Shown piece by piece: positions 1-8,295 of a DNA stretch of 64,000 nucleotides. How positions within the stretch are numbered: the first letter of the stretch is position 1; the number at the start of each line of letters is the position of its first letter. The translations under genes were made by a program, and so were the position numbers. Location: positions 496,001 through 560,000 of the forward strand of contig NZ_WLYS01000001.1 in the NCBI RefSeq assembly GCF_011316935.1, read 5' to 3'. Under the pieces are notes generated by a model. The model did not search any database, had not been told where the DNA came from, and was given only the letters and a program-made list of their open reading frames with translations. Origin of the DNA: Sphingobacterium chungjuense. GTDB lineage: Bacteria; Bacteroidota; Bacteroidia; Sphingobacteriales; Sphingobacteriaceae.

Positions 1-157
1 GAAAGTCACGGCGAGGTGTTTTGGTGCTCAATCCTTCTTCATTCAACACATCCTCTACGGGAATCGACTCAGAAAACTCACCCTTGCTCGACTGTACGAA
101 CGCAGGAGTTTGATTTAGCTCTTCTAACCCTTTCCAATATTTTTTGTTGCTATCCAT
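1..157 (-). CDS. actB: Alternative complex III iron-sulfur/molybdopterin-like subunit ActB, N-terminal fragment
   Basis: The minus strand is open from an ATG at 157 to the window edge, giving 52 residues beginning MDSNKKYWKGLEELNQ and reaching a TPRRDF motif. This is the typical N-terminus of the Bacteroidota TAT-variant-translocated molybdopterin oxidoreductase-like subunit of alternative complex III, in which a conserved WKGLEEL block is followed by an acidic stretch and an atypical RR translocation motif. In the complex ActB carries Fe-S clusters and passes electrons from menaquinol oxidation to the heme subunit. It starts 39 nt after the actA stop, so the two are surely cotranscribed. The rest of the gene lies outside the window. 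Identification rests on the N-terminal motif and the neighbour. Confidence 0.8.
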   Translation of the reverse strand, partial: MDSNKKYWKGLEELNQTPAFVQSSKGEFSESIPVEDVLNEEGLSTKTPRRDF

Positions 158-196
158 GTAAAGCTGTATATTAAGATTGCGTTTTTTCTGATTTGA

Positions 197-1495
197 TTAA
201 TAGTGACACTTACCACACTCTAGACCACCGATCATTGCGGCTGTCATTTTCTCTCCTTTTTTCAATTTATCGTGTGCCTCGATTAATTGATCGTAGTACT
301 GATTGTCGGTGTCTACCGAAGTTTCGCGGTGACAATCGATACACCATTTCATGGTTAGTGGAGAATATTGATATACTTCTTCCATGGATTCGATCGGACC
401 ATGACAAGTCTGACATTCTACACCTGCAACAACAACGTGTTGTGAGTGGTTGAAATAAGCGAAATCTGGAAGGTTGTGGATTCTGATCCACTCAATCGGA
501 CGGGTATCGTTACCGTAAGTACGTGTCTCTGGATCCCAATCTACCGCGCGGTACAATTTGGCAATCTCTGGAGAGATACCACTATCATTATCATAGTGAT
601 CACCAGCAGTAATGGTATTATGACAGTTCATACATACGTTTGCAGACGGAATAGATGCATTCTTAGATTTGAACGCACCGCCGTGACAGTATTGACACTC
701 GATCTGATTAACACCAGCGTGAATCTGGTGCGAGAATTTAATAGGCTGTACCGGCTGATAACCTTGATGCACACCCACATTCCAACCCGTCTTCCAACCG
801 ACAACACCTAGAAGTGCCACAATCATCAAGACCGCAAAGAATACCAATTTCTTATTGCGAACGAATGCTTTGGCAAACTGACCAAACTTCGATCCGCGAG
901 CAGCATATTCTGCTGTAGCTACGTCAATTGATTCTTTGTTGGTATCGATTACTTTTTCTAAAGTCTTCGTGATACGAGACAATAAGATAGAAACACCTAC
1001 CACGATAACCACCAATACAGATACAATGACAATCATCAATGTACTTGCACCTTGGCTACCACCTGCACCACCACCTTGCGCCGCAGCTTGCTCTTTCTTG
1101 GCAGCCGCCTTTGCCTCTTCTGCTTGAAGGTACGCGATGATATCACGTACATCATCATCAGATAGGTGGCTGTAAGGAGCCATCATTGTAGGGAACTTTC
1201 CTTTTAACTCCACGGCTTGTGGATCGCCAGAATCGACCATCCCTTGTGGATTGTGCACCCACTTGATAATCCAAGACTCTTCACGACGATCGGTTAATCC
1301 TGCCAAATCTGGCCCCGTCAACTGACGACCAACAGCGTGACAAGAATTACACGCGTTTGCTTTAAAAAGAGCACCTCCATTAGAGGCATCCTGCGCATTT
1401 GATACACTTGTAACGGCAAACAACAACACCAAACCAACTGATATTGACTTCGCCAGCTTTCCCAAAACGGATGAGATATTTCTCATATTTAGCAC
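197..1495 (-). CDS. actA: Alternative complex III multiheme cytochrome c ActA, with fused monoheme N-terminal domain
   Basis: This 432-residue protein has a signal peptide (residues 1-34, ending SNAQ) and six CxxCH heme sites at residues 49-53, 267-271, 288-292, 361-365, 385-389 and 427-431. The first sits in a small class I cytochrome c domain (about 36-125) with a Met-rich axial region near 104. A Gly/Ala linker and a membrane segment (about 152-172), then a second membrane segment (about 216-233), lead to a pentaheme domain typical of ActA. The complex oxidises menaquinol and feeds electrons to a terminal oxidase or a soluble cytochrome. The gene precedes actB with a 39 nt gap and has its own upstream promoter. 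The monoheme domain resembles the separate ActE-type subunit of other complexes, so this may be a fusion. Confidence 0.85.
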   Translation of the reverse strand: MLNMRNISSVLGKLAKSISVGLVLLFAVTSVSNAQDASNGGALFKANACNSCHAVGRQLTGPDLAGLTDRREESWIIKWVHNPQGMVDSGDPQAVELKGKFPTMMAPYSHLSDDDVRDIIAYLQAEEAKAAAKKEQAAAQGGGAGGSQGASTLMIVIVSVLVVIVVGVSILLSRITKTLEKVIDTNKESIDVATAEYAARGSKFGQFAKAFVRNKKLVFFAVLMIVALLGVVGWKTGWNVGVHQGYQPVQPIKFSHQIHAGVNQIECQYCHGGAFKSKNASIPSANVCMNCHNTITAGDHYDNDSGISPEIAKLYRAVDWDPETRTYGNDTRPIEWIRIHNLPDFAYFNHSQHVVVAGVECQTCHGPIESMEEVYQYSPLTMKWCIDCHRETSVDTDNQYYDQLIEAHDKLKKGEKMTAAMIGGLECGKCHY

Positions 1496-1570
1496 TTTAT
1501 ACTATTTTAATGTGTATGATATATTCAAAATCTCTTTGAAAGTAGAGTTTTCACCCCACTAAACTTTGCA

Positions 1571-1603
1571 CAAAAGTATAACTATTTAAACAATCCCTGA
1601 CAA
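1571..1603 (-). promoter_or_regulatory. Bacteroidota-type promoter for actA-actB
   Basis: On the minus strand a TACTTTTG box (1571-1578) fits the TAnnTTTG -7 element, with a TTG at 1601-1603 and a 22 nt spacer, within the 17-23 nt range known for Bacteroidota sigma-ABfr promoters. The inferred start near 1566 gives a leader of about 70 nt before actA. Confidence 0.5.
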
Positions 1604-1679
1604 TTTGGTGACTGAATAGTTTAATTTATAACCGTTCTAAATAATAGCCTTAAAACGGCATTTAAATGGGTTTATTTCG

Positions 1680-1687
1680 TATTTTTG
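1680..1687 (+). promoter_or_regulatory. -7 box upstream of msrB
   Basis: TATTTTTG matches TAnnTTTG and lies 24 nt before the ATG at 1712. No TTG is found at the usual distance. The box overlaps the first possible in-frame TTG codon, which supports choosing the downstream ATG as the true start. Confidence 0.4.
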
Positions 1688-1711
1688 TATACAGATGTAA
1701 ACAATTTACGC

Positions 1712-2176
1712 ATGAAATTACTTATAATTTTGGGCATCATTTGGATTTCATTGCTACAAGTGAATTGTGGTAGTGAATCCACTAAAAAACGAACAGAAAT
1801 GAACAACGGCAAGTATAACGAATTAACCGCAGAAGAGAAATATGTAATTGAGGATAAAGGAACAGAGCGACCATTCACGGGCGACTTGTTGGACAACAAA
1901 CAACAAGGCACGTATTTGTGTAAGCGCTGTGACGCTCCTTTATACCGATCAGAAGATAAGTTTGAATCTTTCTGTGGCTGGCCAAGCTTCGACGACGAAA
2001 TAGAAGGAGCGGTACGGCGCGATACGGATGCGGATGGTCGGCGCACCGAAATCCTATGCAACGCTTGCGGCGCGCATTTAGGCCATGTATTTAACGGCGA
2101 AGGTTTTACAGCGAAGAATACACGTCATTGCGTGAACTCCATCTCGATGAAGTTTGTACCGGAAGTCGTGGAATAA
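1712..2176 (+). CDS. msrB: Peptide-methionine (R)-S-oxide reductase MsrB, lipoprotein form
   Basis: MsrB reduces methionine-R-sulfoxide in proteins. The 154-residue protein starts at an ATG giving a lipoprotein signal (residues 1-18, lipidated Cys19 in LLQVNC), so it should work in the periplasm or on a membrane surface. The two zinc-binding CxxC pairs are present (CKRC and CNAC), as are GWPSF, HLGHVF and the catalytic Cys in [12 protein letters not shown] longer reading from a TTG at 1685 would hide the signal peptide and overlaps the promoter box. The gene is monocistronic and ends at a strong bidirectional terminator. The enzyme would repair oxidised envelope proteins; its electron donor could be a periplasmic thioredoxin such as the one encoded at 14851, but that is inference. 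Confidence 0.93.
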   Translation: MKLLIILGIIWISLLQVNCGSESTKKRTEMNNGKYNELTAEEKYVIEDKGTERPFTGDLLDNKQQGTYLCKRCDAPLYRSEDKFESFCGWPSFDDEIEGAVRRDTDADGRRTEILCNACGAHLGHVFNGEGFTAKNTRHCVNSISMKFVPEVVE

Positions 2177-2205
2177 ATACTATATCTAGCCGGACTGTAA
2201 CTTAC

Positions 2206-2244
2206 AAAAAGGCGACATTGTAGCAAGTGCAATGTCGCCTTTTT
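2206..2244. terminator. Bidirectional terminator between msrB and the DUF1080 gene
   Basis: A perfect 15-bp inverted repeat (2206-2220 with 2230-2244) has a 9-nt loop, A-rich on the left and T-rich on the right, so it can act as an intrinsic terminator for both converging genes. Confidence 0.8.
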
Positions 2245-2268
2245 GTATAAGGAATCGGAATTAAATCC

Positions 2269-2991
2269 TTAACGCAGTTCCTTGATCCGGATATTCCGAA
2301 AGGATACGGAGTCGGTATGGTTTTGTAAAGCAATCCTACCTGAAGCATACTTTCCAAAGTCAGGATAAGCCGTAATTGGACTATTGCTCACTAATTCGTG
2401 AAACGCAGGTGAATCCACTTCGCGTTCGAAAGTCAATTTGTCATTCAACCAAAAGCTTACTTTTCCTTTTTGTTGTACAATACGTGCTTTATTCCATTGC
2501 CCGTAGGGCAATGGCAAAGAATTTTCTGCCTTACAATCTACCGAATACAAGCAGCCCGCCCAGTGCGTAGAATCCCGTTGATGCCGCGGCTCAGCAAATT
2601 GATTATCCAACAATTGCATCTCCAAGCCTGTCGCAAAAGTAGCCGCATAAGCCGAATCTTCTTTTACATTAATCAGAATGCCGCTATTTCCGCCCTTATT
2701 CACTTTCCACTCCAGATCCAATTCAAAATCTTGGTATTCTTTATCGGTGATGAGATCACCGAATACGCCATCCGACTTGTGCGGATCGCAGATCAACTCG
2801 CCTTGTTGCAGTTTCCATTTGGAAGCTGCATTTCCAGCATTGTACAAATGCCAACCCGTCAACGAATCACCGTGCAATAAATCATGCCACTCTCCTACTT
2901 TACCTTCTTGCGCCGCTACCGTTTGTTTTTGCTCCGACTGCACACAGCTAGAAATGAGTAAGACAAGTAGGATATTAAATACTATTCTCAT
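2269..2991 (-). CDS. DUF1080 (3-keto-disaccharide hydrolase-like) lipoprotein
   Basis: The 240-residue protein begins with a lipoprotein signal (LLVLLISSC, Cys16). An upstream in-frame Met at 3048 would bury that signal, so 2991 is preferred. The mature part carries the DUF1080 signature: an N-terminal GDSLTGWHLYN, a DFELDLEWKVNKGGNSGI segment, and a C-terminal strand-rich region with FRNIRIKEL. The domain has a concanavalin-like beta-sandwich fold; some members hydrolyse 3-keto-glycosides, and many act on sugars at the cell surface. No sugar operon surrounds it, so the substrate cannot be named. It converges with msrB across a shared terminator. Confidence 0.8.
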   Translation of the reverse strand: MRIVFNILLVLLISSCVQSEQKQTVAAQEGKVGEWHDLLHGDSLTGWHLYNAGNAASKWKLQQGELICDPHKSDGVFGDLITDKEYQDFELDLEWKVNKGGNSGILINVKEDSAYAATFATGLEMQLLDNQFAEPRHQRDSTHWAGCLYSVDCKAENSLPLPYGQWNKARIVQQKGKVSFWLNDKLTFEREVDSPAFHELVSNSPITAYPDFGKYASGRIALQNHTDSVSFRNIRIKELR

Positions 2992-3057
2992 AAAGTTTAT
3001 ATTGAGCTCACAAGATAGTAATTGCATCAAGAAAACAGCGGATGCCATCGGCAGATG

Positions 3058-3591
3058 TTACAAAGCATCTAGATACTCCATATAGAAAGGCACACTCTGA
3101 GCGATCCACGATTCCTCCGCATTCAACTCCAGACCATAGTACGCAAACAATGGCCGATAATCCGCTTTTACGTAATCAAAAGTCAGTTCGAATTGTCTTG
3201 TTAACTCTTCCAACGTATATTTATACTTTTCTTCGGCGTTATACATTTCTTCAGCAACACCGACAGAAATTGCGAGCGCAATTTTCTTGCCTGCCATTTT
3301 AAAACCACTTTTACTACCGTACGCCCAACCATAGGTAAACACCTTGTCCAGCCATGTTTTAAAAAGTGGTGGACTGCTAAACCAATGGAATGGAAATTGG
3401 AACACAATTTTATCGTATTGTTCGATGAGCTGTTGTTCTGCCGCTACGTCGATTACGCCGGTGGGATATTCCCGATACAAATCATGTACATGTTATCGCT
3501 CCGGATTTTGCTGTAAAGCACTCATCCATCTTTTATTGATGACCGAATTTTCTAAATCGGGATGTATGACTATAACTAAGATCTTCTCCAT
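3058..3591 (-). pseudogene. NAD(P)H oxidoreductase (flavodoxin-fold, KefF/MdaB type) interrupted by an in-frame TAA
   Basis: Reading from an ATG at 3591 gives MEKILVIVIHPDLENSVINK, the classic start of NAD(P)H-quinone oxidoreductases of the flavodoxin-2 fold. Codon 33 is TAA (3493-3495). The same frame then continues without shift as HVHDLYREYP, followed by the FMN-site FQFPFHWFSSPPLFKTWLD block and a normal C-terminus at 3058. Total span is 178 codons, the usual family length, so a single nonsense change is the only visible defect. The downstream piece alone lacks the first beta-strand and FMN phosphate loop and should not fold. A sequencing error or rare read-through are alternatives. It follows nothing obvious functionally. 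Confidence 0.85.
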
Positions 3592-3683
3592 TCCACTATT
3601 TCTTATTTTCAAATCCAATATAACGCTTTATTTTTCGACTAATGTCATCCAGTGATAATAAAGCATTTTTGTAACTTCGCGTT

Positions 3684-5567
3684 ATGACGTCGGATATCAT
3701 TCAACTATTGCCAGATGCTGTGGCCAACCAGATCGCTGCTGGAGAAGTTGTACAACGACCCGCTTCGGCTGTGAAAGAACTGGTGGAGAATGCGATTGAT
3801 GCTGGAGCAGATCAGATCAAACTGATCGTAAAAGACGCCGGAAAATCGCTGATCCAAGTGATCGACAACGGCTGTGGCATGAGCGTGACAGATGCACGCC
3901 TTTGTTTTGAAAGGCACGCTACTTCAAAAATTCGGAAAGCAGAAGATCTATTTGCCATCCGCACGATGGGATTTCGTGGTGAAGCGATGGCTTCTATTGC
4001 CGCTATTGCCCATGTGGAATTGCGCAGCAGACGAGTCGAAGATGAGCTGGGCACGATTGTACAAATCGAAGGCTCTACTGTATTGGATCAATACCCAGAA
4101 AATATTCCTGCCGGAACCAATATCTGCATCAAAAATCTTTTTTACAATATACCCGCTCGCCGCAATTTCCTAAAGAGCAATGCGGTGGAGATGCGCCATA
4201 TCATTGACGAATTTCAGCGTGTCGCTTTAGCGCACCCCGAAATTAGCTTCTCTTTGCATAGCGATGGCAACGAAGTTTTTCGCCTACCCAAAGAGGTATT
4301 GAAACAACGTATTGTACATTTGTTTGGAAATAGCTACAACCAACGCTTGGTACCCGTCGAAGAGGATACGACAATCTTGCGTATTCAGGGTTTTGTAGGG
4401 AAACCGGAGTTTGCGAAGAAAACGCGCGGTGAGCAGTTTTTCTTTGTAAACAAACGCTTTGTAAAAGATCCATATCTGAATCACGCGGTGATGAATGCGT
4501 TTGAAGATATTCTTCCCTCTGATTCATTCCCTTTTTATGTGCTATGCATAGATATTGATCCTGCGAAGATCGATATCAACGTACATCCGACGAAAACGGA
4601 GATCAAGTATGAGGATGAAAAATCCATCTATGCCATTCTTCGTTCGGCCGTAAAGCGTTCGTTGGGTCGATACAATATCGCTCCTACGCTGGATTTCAAT
4701 CAGGAGACGAGCTTTAATCATATGATCTCCCAAAAACCGTTGGACGAGATCCAAGCACCAACGATTACGTTCAACCCGAGTTTCAACCCATTTGAATCGG
4801 AAGGCGGTAGTAGCACGCGCACCTCTACGCGTAGTGCAGATTACGCGATGGGATTTGAGAAAAAAACCGCTATCCCGCAAAACTGGGACACCTTATATCA
4901 GATTACCGAACAGGATAACGCTGCACAACAATTGCCGTTAATCCCTACTGAAGAACGAGAACCGGCGGAGCAAGAAGAAATCAAAACCAGAGTCGTCAAG
5001 CAACCTTTTCAACTGCATAACAGATACGTTGTATCGCAGATCCATTCGGGTTTTATGCTGATTGATCAGCAAGCCGCGCACGAACGCATTTTGTATGAGC
5101 AATTTGTGGAACATCTGGAACGTCAGCAAGGGTTGAGCCAGCAAAGTTTGTTCCCACAAACGATCGAATTAAGCAATTCCGACGCGGCATTGATGCAGGA
5201 GATATTACCAGATATACAGTCTCTAGGATTTCAATTACGCCCATTTGGAAAAACAACGTATATTGTAGACGGTATTCCGGCGGATGTGGGCAATCACCTG
5301 AACGAGACTACGGTGATTGAGCAATTGCTCGAAGATTTTAAAAACAATAAGGATGAGCTCAAAATGAGCAAACGCGAAAATCTGGCAAAAAGCTTGGCGC
5401 GTAGTGCTGCGCTGAAAACTGGCACAGCACTTGACCATGCCTCGATGGCAGATTTGATAGACAAACTATTTGCCTGTGCCGTACCGAACATCTCTTTGCA
5501 AGGAAAGCCGATCATCATCACGTTTACGCTGCAAGAGCTGGCAGAGCGATTTGCAAAAACATTATAA
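3684..5567 (+). CDS. mutL: DNA mismatch repair protein MutL
   Basis: MutL couples mismatch recognition by MutS to strand removal. The 627-residue protein has the GHKL ATPase N-terminus: catalytic Glu32 and Asn36 in KELVENAIDAGA, DNGCGM (61-66), RHATSK (78-82) and GFRGEA (96-101). A poorly conserved linker spans roughly 340-440. The dimerisation domain keeps an endonuclease-like metal motif at 461-472 (DQQAAHERILYE), with Gln for the usual His. The other endonuclease motifs (ACR and CPHGRP) appear degenerate, with SLARSAALKTG and SLQGKP in their places. It heads a run followed by two rhomboid genes and an EEP gene with gaps of 27, 8 and 4 nt, an arrangement recurrent in Bacteroidota. Confidence 0.95.
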   Translation: MTSDIIQLLPDAVANQIAAGEVVQRPASAVKELVENAIDAGADQIKLIVKDAGKSLIQVIDNGCGMSVTDARLCFERHATSKIRKAEDLFAIRTMGFRGEAMASIAAIAHVELRSRRVEDELGTIVQIEGSTVLDQYPENIPAGTNICIKNLFYNIPARRNFLKSNAVEMRHIIDEFQRVALAHPEISFSLHSDGNEVFRLPKEVLKQRIVHLFGNSYNQRLVPVEEDTTILRIQGFVGKPEFAKKTRGEQFFFVNKRFVKDPYLNHAVMNAFEDILPSDSFPFYVLCIDIDPAKIDINVHPTKTEIKYEDEKSIYAILRSAVKRSLGRYNIAPTLDFNQETSFNHMISQKPLDEIQAPTITFNPSFNPFESEGGSSTRTSTRSADYAMGFEKKTAIPQNWDTLYQITEQDNAAQQLPLIPTEEREPAEQEEIKTRVVKQPFQLHNRYVVSQIHSGFMLIDQQAAHERILYEQFVEHLERQQGLSQQSLFPQTIELSNSDAALMQEILPDIQSLGFQLRPFGKTTYIVDGIPADVGNHLNETTVIEQLLEDFKNNKDELKMSKRENLAKSLARSAALKTGTALDHASMADLIDKLFACAVPNISLQGKPIIITFTLQELAERFAKTL

Positions 5568-5594
5568 TAACAAAAACTATACTTTAAAGATTGT

Positions 5595-6308
5595 ATGAAT
5601 CCGTTGAATAACTTACCTCCTATTGCCAAGAACCTGCTTATTATTAATGTGATATTCTTTGTCGGGTCAGCAATTTTTTCTGGATCTACCTTCTTCTTTG
5701 GTGTTTTTTATCCGGACTCTCCTTTATTCAAGATCTGGCAGCCCATCACGTATATGTTTATGCATGGCAATTTAATGCATATCTTCTTTAATATGTTTGC
5801 CTTGGTCATGTTCGGATCTATCATTGAGCAAGTACTAGGCAACAAGCGCTTTCTGAATTATTATTTGATATGTGGTTTAGGTGCGTTAGTATTGCAATAT
5901 GGCGTGCAAGCCGTGGAAGTATATCAGGCAACGGGTACTATCAGCGCACGCGACTGGCTAGAAATTGACGTGTATAGCAATAGCGTACGTCCAACTCGTC
6001 CGATGGATCCAGATAGTTATGACTTACTTCGTTCGGTATACACAACACCAATGGTGGGTGCATCCGGAGCTATTTTCGGACTTTTATTGGCATTCGCATA
6101 CTTATACCCTAATATGCCGTTGCAGTTCCTATTTATTCCCGTGCCTATCAAGGCCAAATATTTTGTAGGCGGCTATATCTTGATTGAAATTTATCTTGGC
6201 TTTGCTCAGAGTGGCTCCTCCATTGCGCATTTAGCGCACGTAGGCGGTGCTGTTTGTGGTTTTATCCTACTCAAAGCTTGGGGAATCAGACGTACCAACT
6301 TTTATTAG
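5595..6308 (+). CDS. Rhomboid intramembrane serine protease (active copy)
   Basis: This 237-residue polytopic protein carries the full rhomboid active site: GASG at 155-158 (nucleophile Ser157), the catalytic His215 in HLAHVGG, and Asn66 in HIFFNMFALV of the oxyanion region. About six hydrophobic segments are visible. Rhomboids cut membrane proteins within or near their transmembrane helices; the substrate here is unknown. A loop of about 45 residues between helices 3 and 4 (about 108-150) is longer than in GlpG. It lies 27 nt after mutL and is followed by an inactive paralogue. Confidence 0.92.
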   Translation: MNPLNNLPPIAKNLLIINVIFFVGSAIFSGSTFFFGVFYPDSPLFKIWQPITYMFMHGNLMHIFFNMFALVMFGSIIEQVLGNKRFLNYYLICGLGALVLQYGVQAVEVYQATGTISARDWLEIDVYSNSVRPTRPMDPDSYDLLRSVYTTPMVGASGAIFGLLLAFAYLYPNMPLQFLFIPVPIKAKYFVGGYILIEIYLGFAQSGSSIAHLAHVGGAVCGFILLKAWGIRRTNFY

Positions 6309-6316
6309 AATAGGTG

Positions 6317-7189
6317 ATGTATAACGAAGGGACTTTGAAGGAATTTTTGCGAACGACGTATCGTTCCGGATCTCCTGTACCCTATATTATCTCGACGAAA
6401 ATTCTGCTATTCGTACTGATCTACATCTTTGATCTGTTGTACGACACAGAGACCATCACATTGCCCCTATTTGATCAAACCTTGGCTTTGCTGAGTCTCC
6501 CCAAATCTTTTTCGGTTTTCTTACAGCAACCTTGGTCATTACTCACGTATTCTTTTCTCAATCAGAATTTATTAGAATTACTGTTTGACTGCTTGTGGCT
6601 GTATTGGACGGGGCGTATTTTCCTCAATCTGCTGCAAACGCGTCAATTGATTACGGTATATATTGGTGCGATCATATGGGGAGCGTTCATGTATCTGGGC
6701 ATGGGTCAGCTCCAAGTATTCGCGCAGCAAGGCGCTTCTTATCTCTACAGTGGAGCAGTAGCTAATGCTGCTGTGATTGGATCATTACTGATTCTAGTGC
6801 CAGAAACCGAGATTCGATTGTTTTTATTTGGTAATGTACGCTTACGCACCATCGGTCTGATATATTTGGCATTACAATTGGGTTATTATACCCTAAATGA
6901 TCAATCTGCTGCTGGAGCTTATGCGGTTGCTATCATTTGGGGGGTCGGCTTTATGCACGCACTAAAACAGGGGAATGATTGGAGCCTTTTGCTTCGTAAG
7001 AAAAAGAGACATTCACTAAAGGTAGTACATCACAAACCGACAGGGCCAACATACAAAAGTTACCGAGCAGATCTTCCCAATCAGGAGGTCATCGATGAGA
7101 TCTTAGACAAAATATCACTCAATGGATATGACAGTCTAAGCGCTTTTGAAAAAGAAATCCTCTTTAAAGCCAGCAAGCAGGAAAAGTAG
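6317..7189 (+). CDS. Rhomboid-like pseudoprotease with conserved C-terminal tail
   Basis: The 290-residue protein has the rhomboid fold pattern of six hydrophobic segments but lacks the GASG serine: the matching region reads YLYSGAVANAAVIGS, and no catalytic His is seen near the end of the barrel. It is therefore probably an iRhom/derlin-like inactive homologue. A soluble C-terminal tail (about 225-290) ends in a conserved helical module, EVIDEILDKISLNGYDSLS and EKEILFKAS, known from Bacteroidota rhomboid-like proteins (DUF6576-like). The ATG at 6317 is preferred over the GTG just before it. It sits 8 nt after the active rhomboid, which suggests that the two work together, for example with the dead copy presenting or holding substrates. 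Confidence 0.8.
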   Translation: MYNEGTLKEFLRTTYRSGSPVPYIISTKILLFVLIYIFDLLYDTETITLPLFDQTLALLSLPKSFSVFLQQPWSLLTYSFLNQNLLELLFDCLWLYWTGRIFLNLLQTRQLITVYIGAIIWGAFMYLGMGQLQVFAQQGASYLYSGAVANAAVIGSLLILVPETEIRLFLFGNVRLRTIGLIYLALQLGYYTLNDQSAAGAYAVAIIWGVGFMHALKQGNDWSLLLRKKKRHSLKVVHHKPTGPTYKSYRADLPNQEVIDEILDKISLNGYDSLSAFEKEILFKASKQEK

Positions 7190-7193
7190 TACC

Positions 7194-8285
7194 ATGCCCA
7201 GACATACGAATAAACTTGGTTTTTTTAGTAAATTGATCTTGCTGCTCAATGCGCTTGCATTATTGGCGCTATTTGCCAGTTATTCGGCATCTTTTGTAAA
7301 TCCGACCTTCTTCTGGCCGACCGCAATTTTTGGTCTTGCCTACCCTCCTATTCTTCTCGCTAATATCGTCTTTGTATTTTATTGGCTTATTAAGAAACCC
7401 AAATTTGCCATTGCATCGCTCGTCGCCATATTGATTGGCTGGCCGTTGATGACCAAGCATATTACATTTAATAGTAGCACAGCGGCAGCAACCGCAGAAG
7501 ATAGCACCCTTCGGGTAATGTCTTACAACGTACATCTCTTTCAGGCGATTCAGGATAAGAATACGCAAACGCAAGATAGCGTGATTAAGCTCGTGCAAGA
7601 CCATCAGCCTGATGTGCTGTGCATGCAGGAGTTTCAGAGCACGGTGACTGGCGAACAGAAATTCACCGAAAAGATGAAGAAGGCCTGCGATTTTAAAGAT
7701 TACTACTTTTCTCCGGCCAATGAAAATGCGTATCACGGCTACGGACATGTGACGTTTTCCAAATATCCGATTGTAGATGCGGGCGTAATCAATGACTATT
7801 CTTACGGGATCAACCGTATTGTATTTACGGATATTGTCAAAGATCAGGACACGATTAGAGTATATAATGTGCACTTACGTTCTTTCTTGTTGCAAGACGA
7901 AGACAAAGATTTCATTAAAAACCCGTCTGGTGCCGATGATGAAAAAGCAGCTGGTAAACGCGTAGGCCGTAAATTGAAAGATGCCTTTTATTACCGCAGC
8001 AGACAAGTGGAATATCTCTTAGCTCATTTTGAGACGACCAAACATCCTAAGTTGGTGATGGGCGACTTCAACGATACGCCGATGTCGTTTAGCGTGAATA
8101 CGATCGGAAAAAACATGAACAATGCCTTCCAAAAGAAAGGCAATGGCTGGGGCGTTACCCACTTTGAGGTATTCCCAATACTACAGATCGATTATATCTT
8201 TTCTGACTATGATGTATTGGATTACGGCATCGTAAAACGCAAGTTTTCCGATCACTACCCGATCTGGGCAGATGTGAAACTTTAA
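7194..8285 (+). CDS. Endonuclease/exonuclease/phosphatase-family membrane protein
   Basis: The 363-residue protein starts with three hydrophobic segments (about 8-95) and continues into an EEP domain (from about 107). Catalytic motifs are in order: LRVMSYNVHLF, CMQEF (metal Glu), VYNVHLRS, MGDFNDTP (Asp and Asn) and a terminal FSDHYPIWADV (Asp-His). The fold hydrolyses phosphodiester bonds in nucleic acids, inositol phosphates or sphingomyelin; with an N-terminal membrane anchor the domain may face the periplasm, and the substrate is not clear. The start at ATG 7194, 4 nt after the previous stop, fits translational coupling; a longer reading from 7146 would overlap the upstream gene by 44 nt. 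Confidence 0.88.
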   Translation: MPRHTNKLGFFSKLILLLNALALLALFASYSASFVNPTFFWPTAIFGLAYPPILLANIVFVFYWLIKKPKFAIASLVAILIGWPLMTKHITFNSSTAAATAEDSTLRVMSYNVHLFQAIQDKNTQTQDSVIKLVQDHQPDVLCMQEFQSTVTGEQKFTEKMKKACDFKDYYFSPANENAYHGYGHVTFSKYPIVDAGVINDYSYGINRIVFTDIVKDQDTIRVYNVHLRSFLLQDEDKDFIKNPSGADDEKAAGKRVGRKLKDAFYYRSRQVEYLLAHFETTKHPKLVMGDFNDTPMSFSVNTIGKNMNNAFQKKGNGWGVTHFEVFPILQIDYIFSDYDVLDYGIVKRKFSDHYPIWADVKL

Positions 8286-8295
8286 AATTTCTATT

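Noticed and set aside
6314-6316. GTG start for the second rhomboid
   Set aside because: An ATG follows immediately; Bacteroidota prefer ATG.
7269-7874. 201-codon open frame on the minus strand opposite the EEP gene
   Set aside because: Lacks a sensible start, shows no family pattern and fully overlaps a well-supported gene in another frame.
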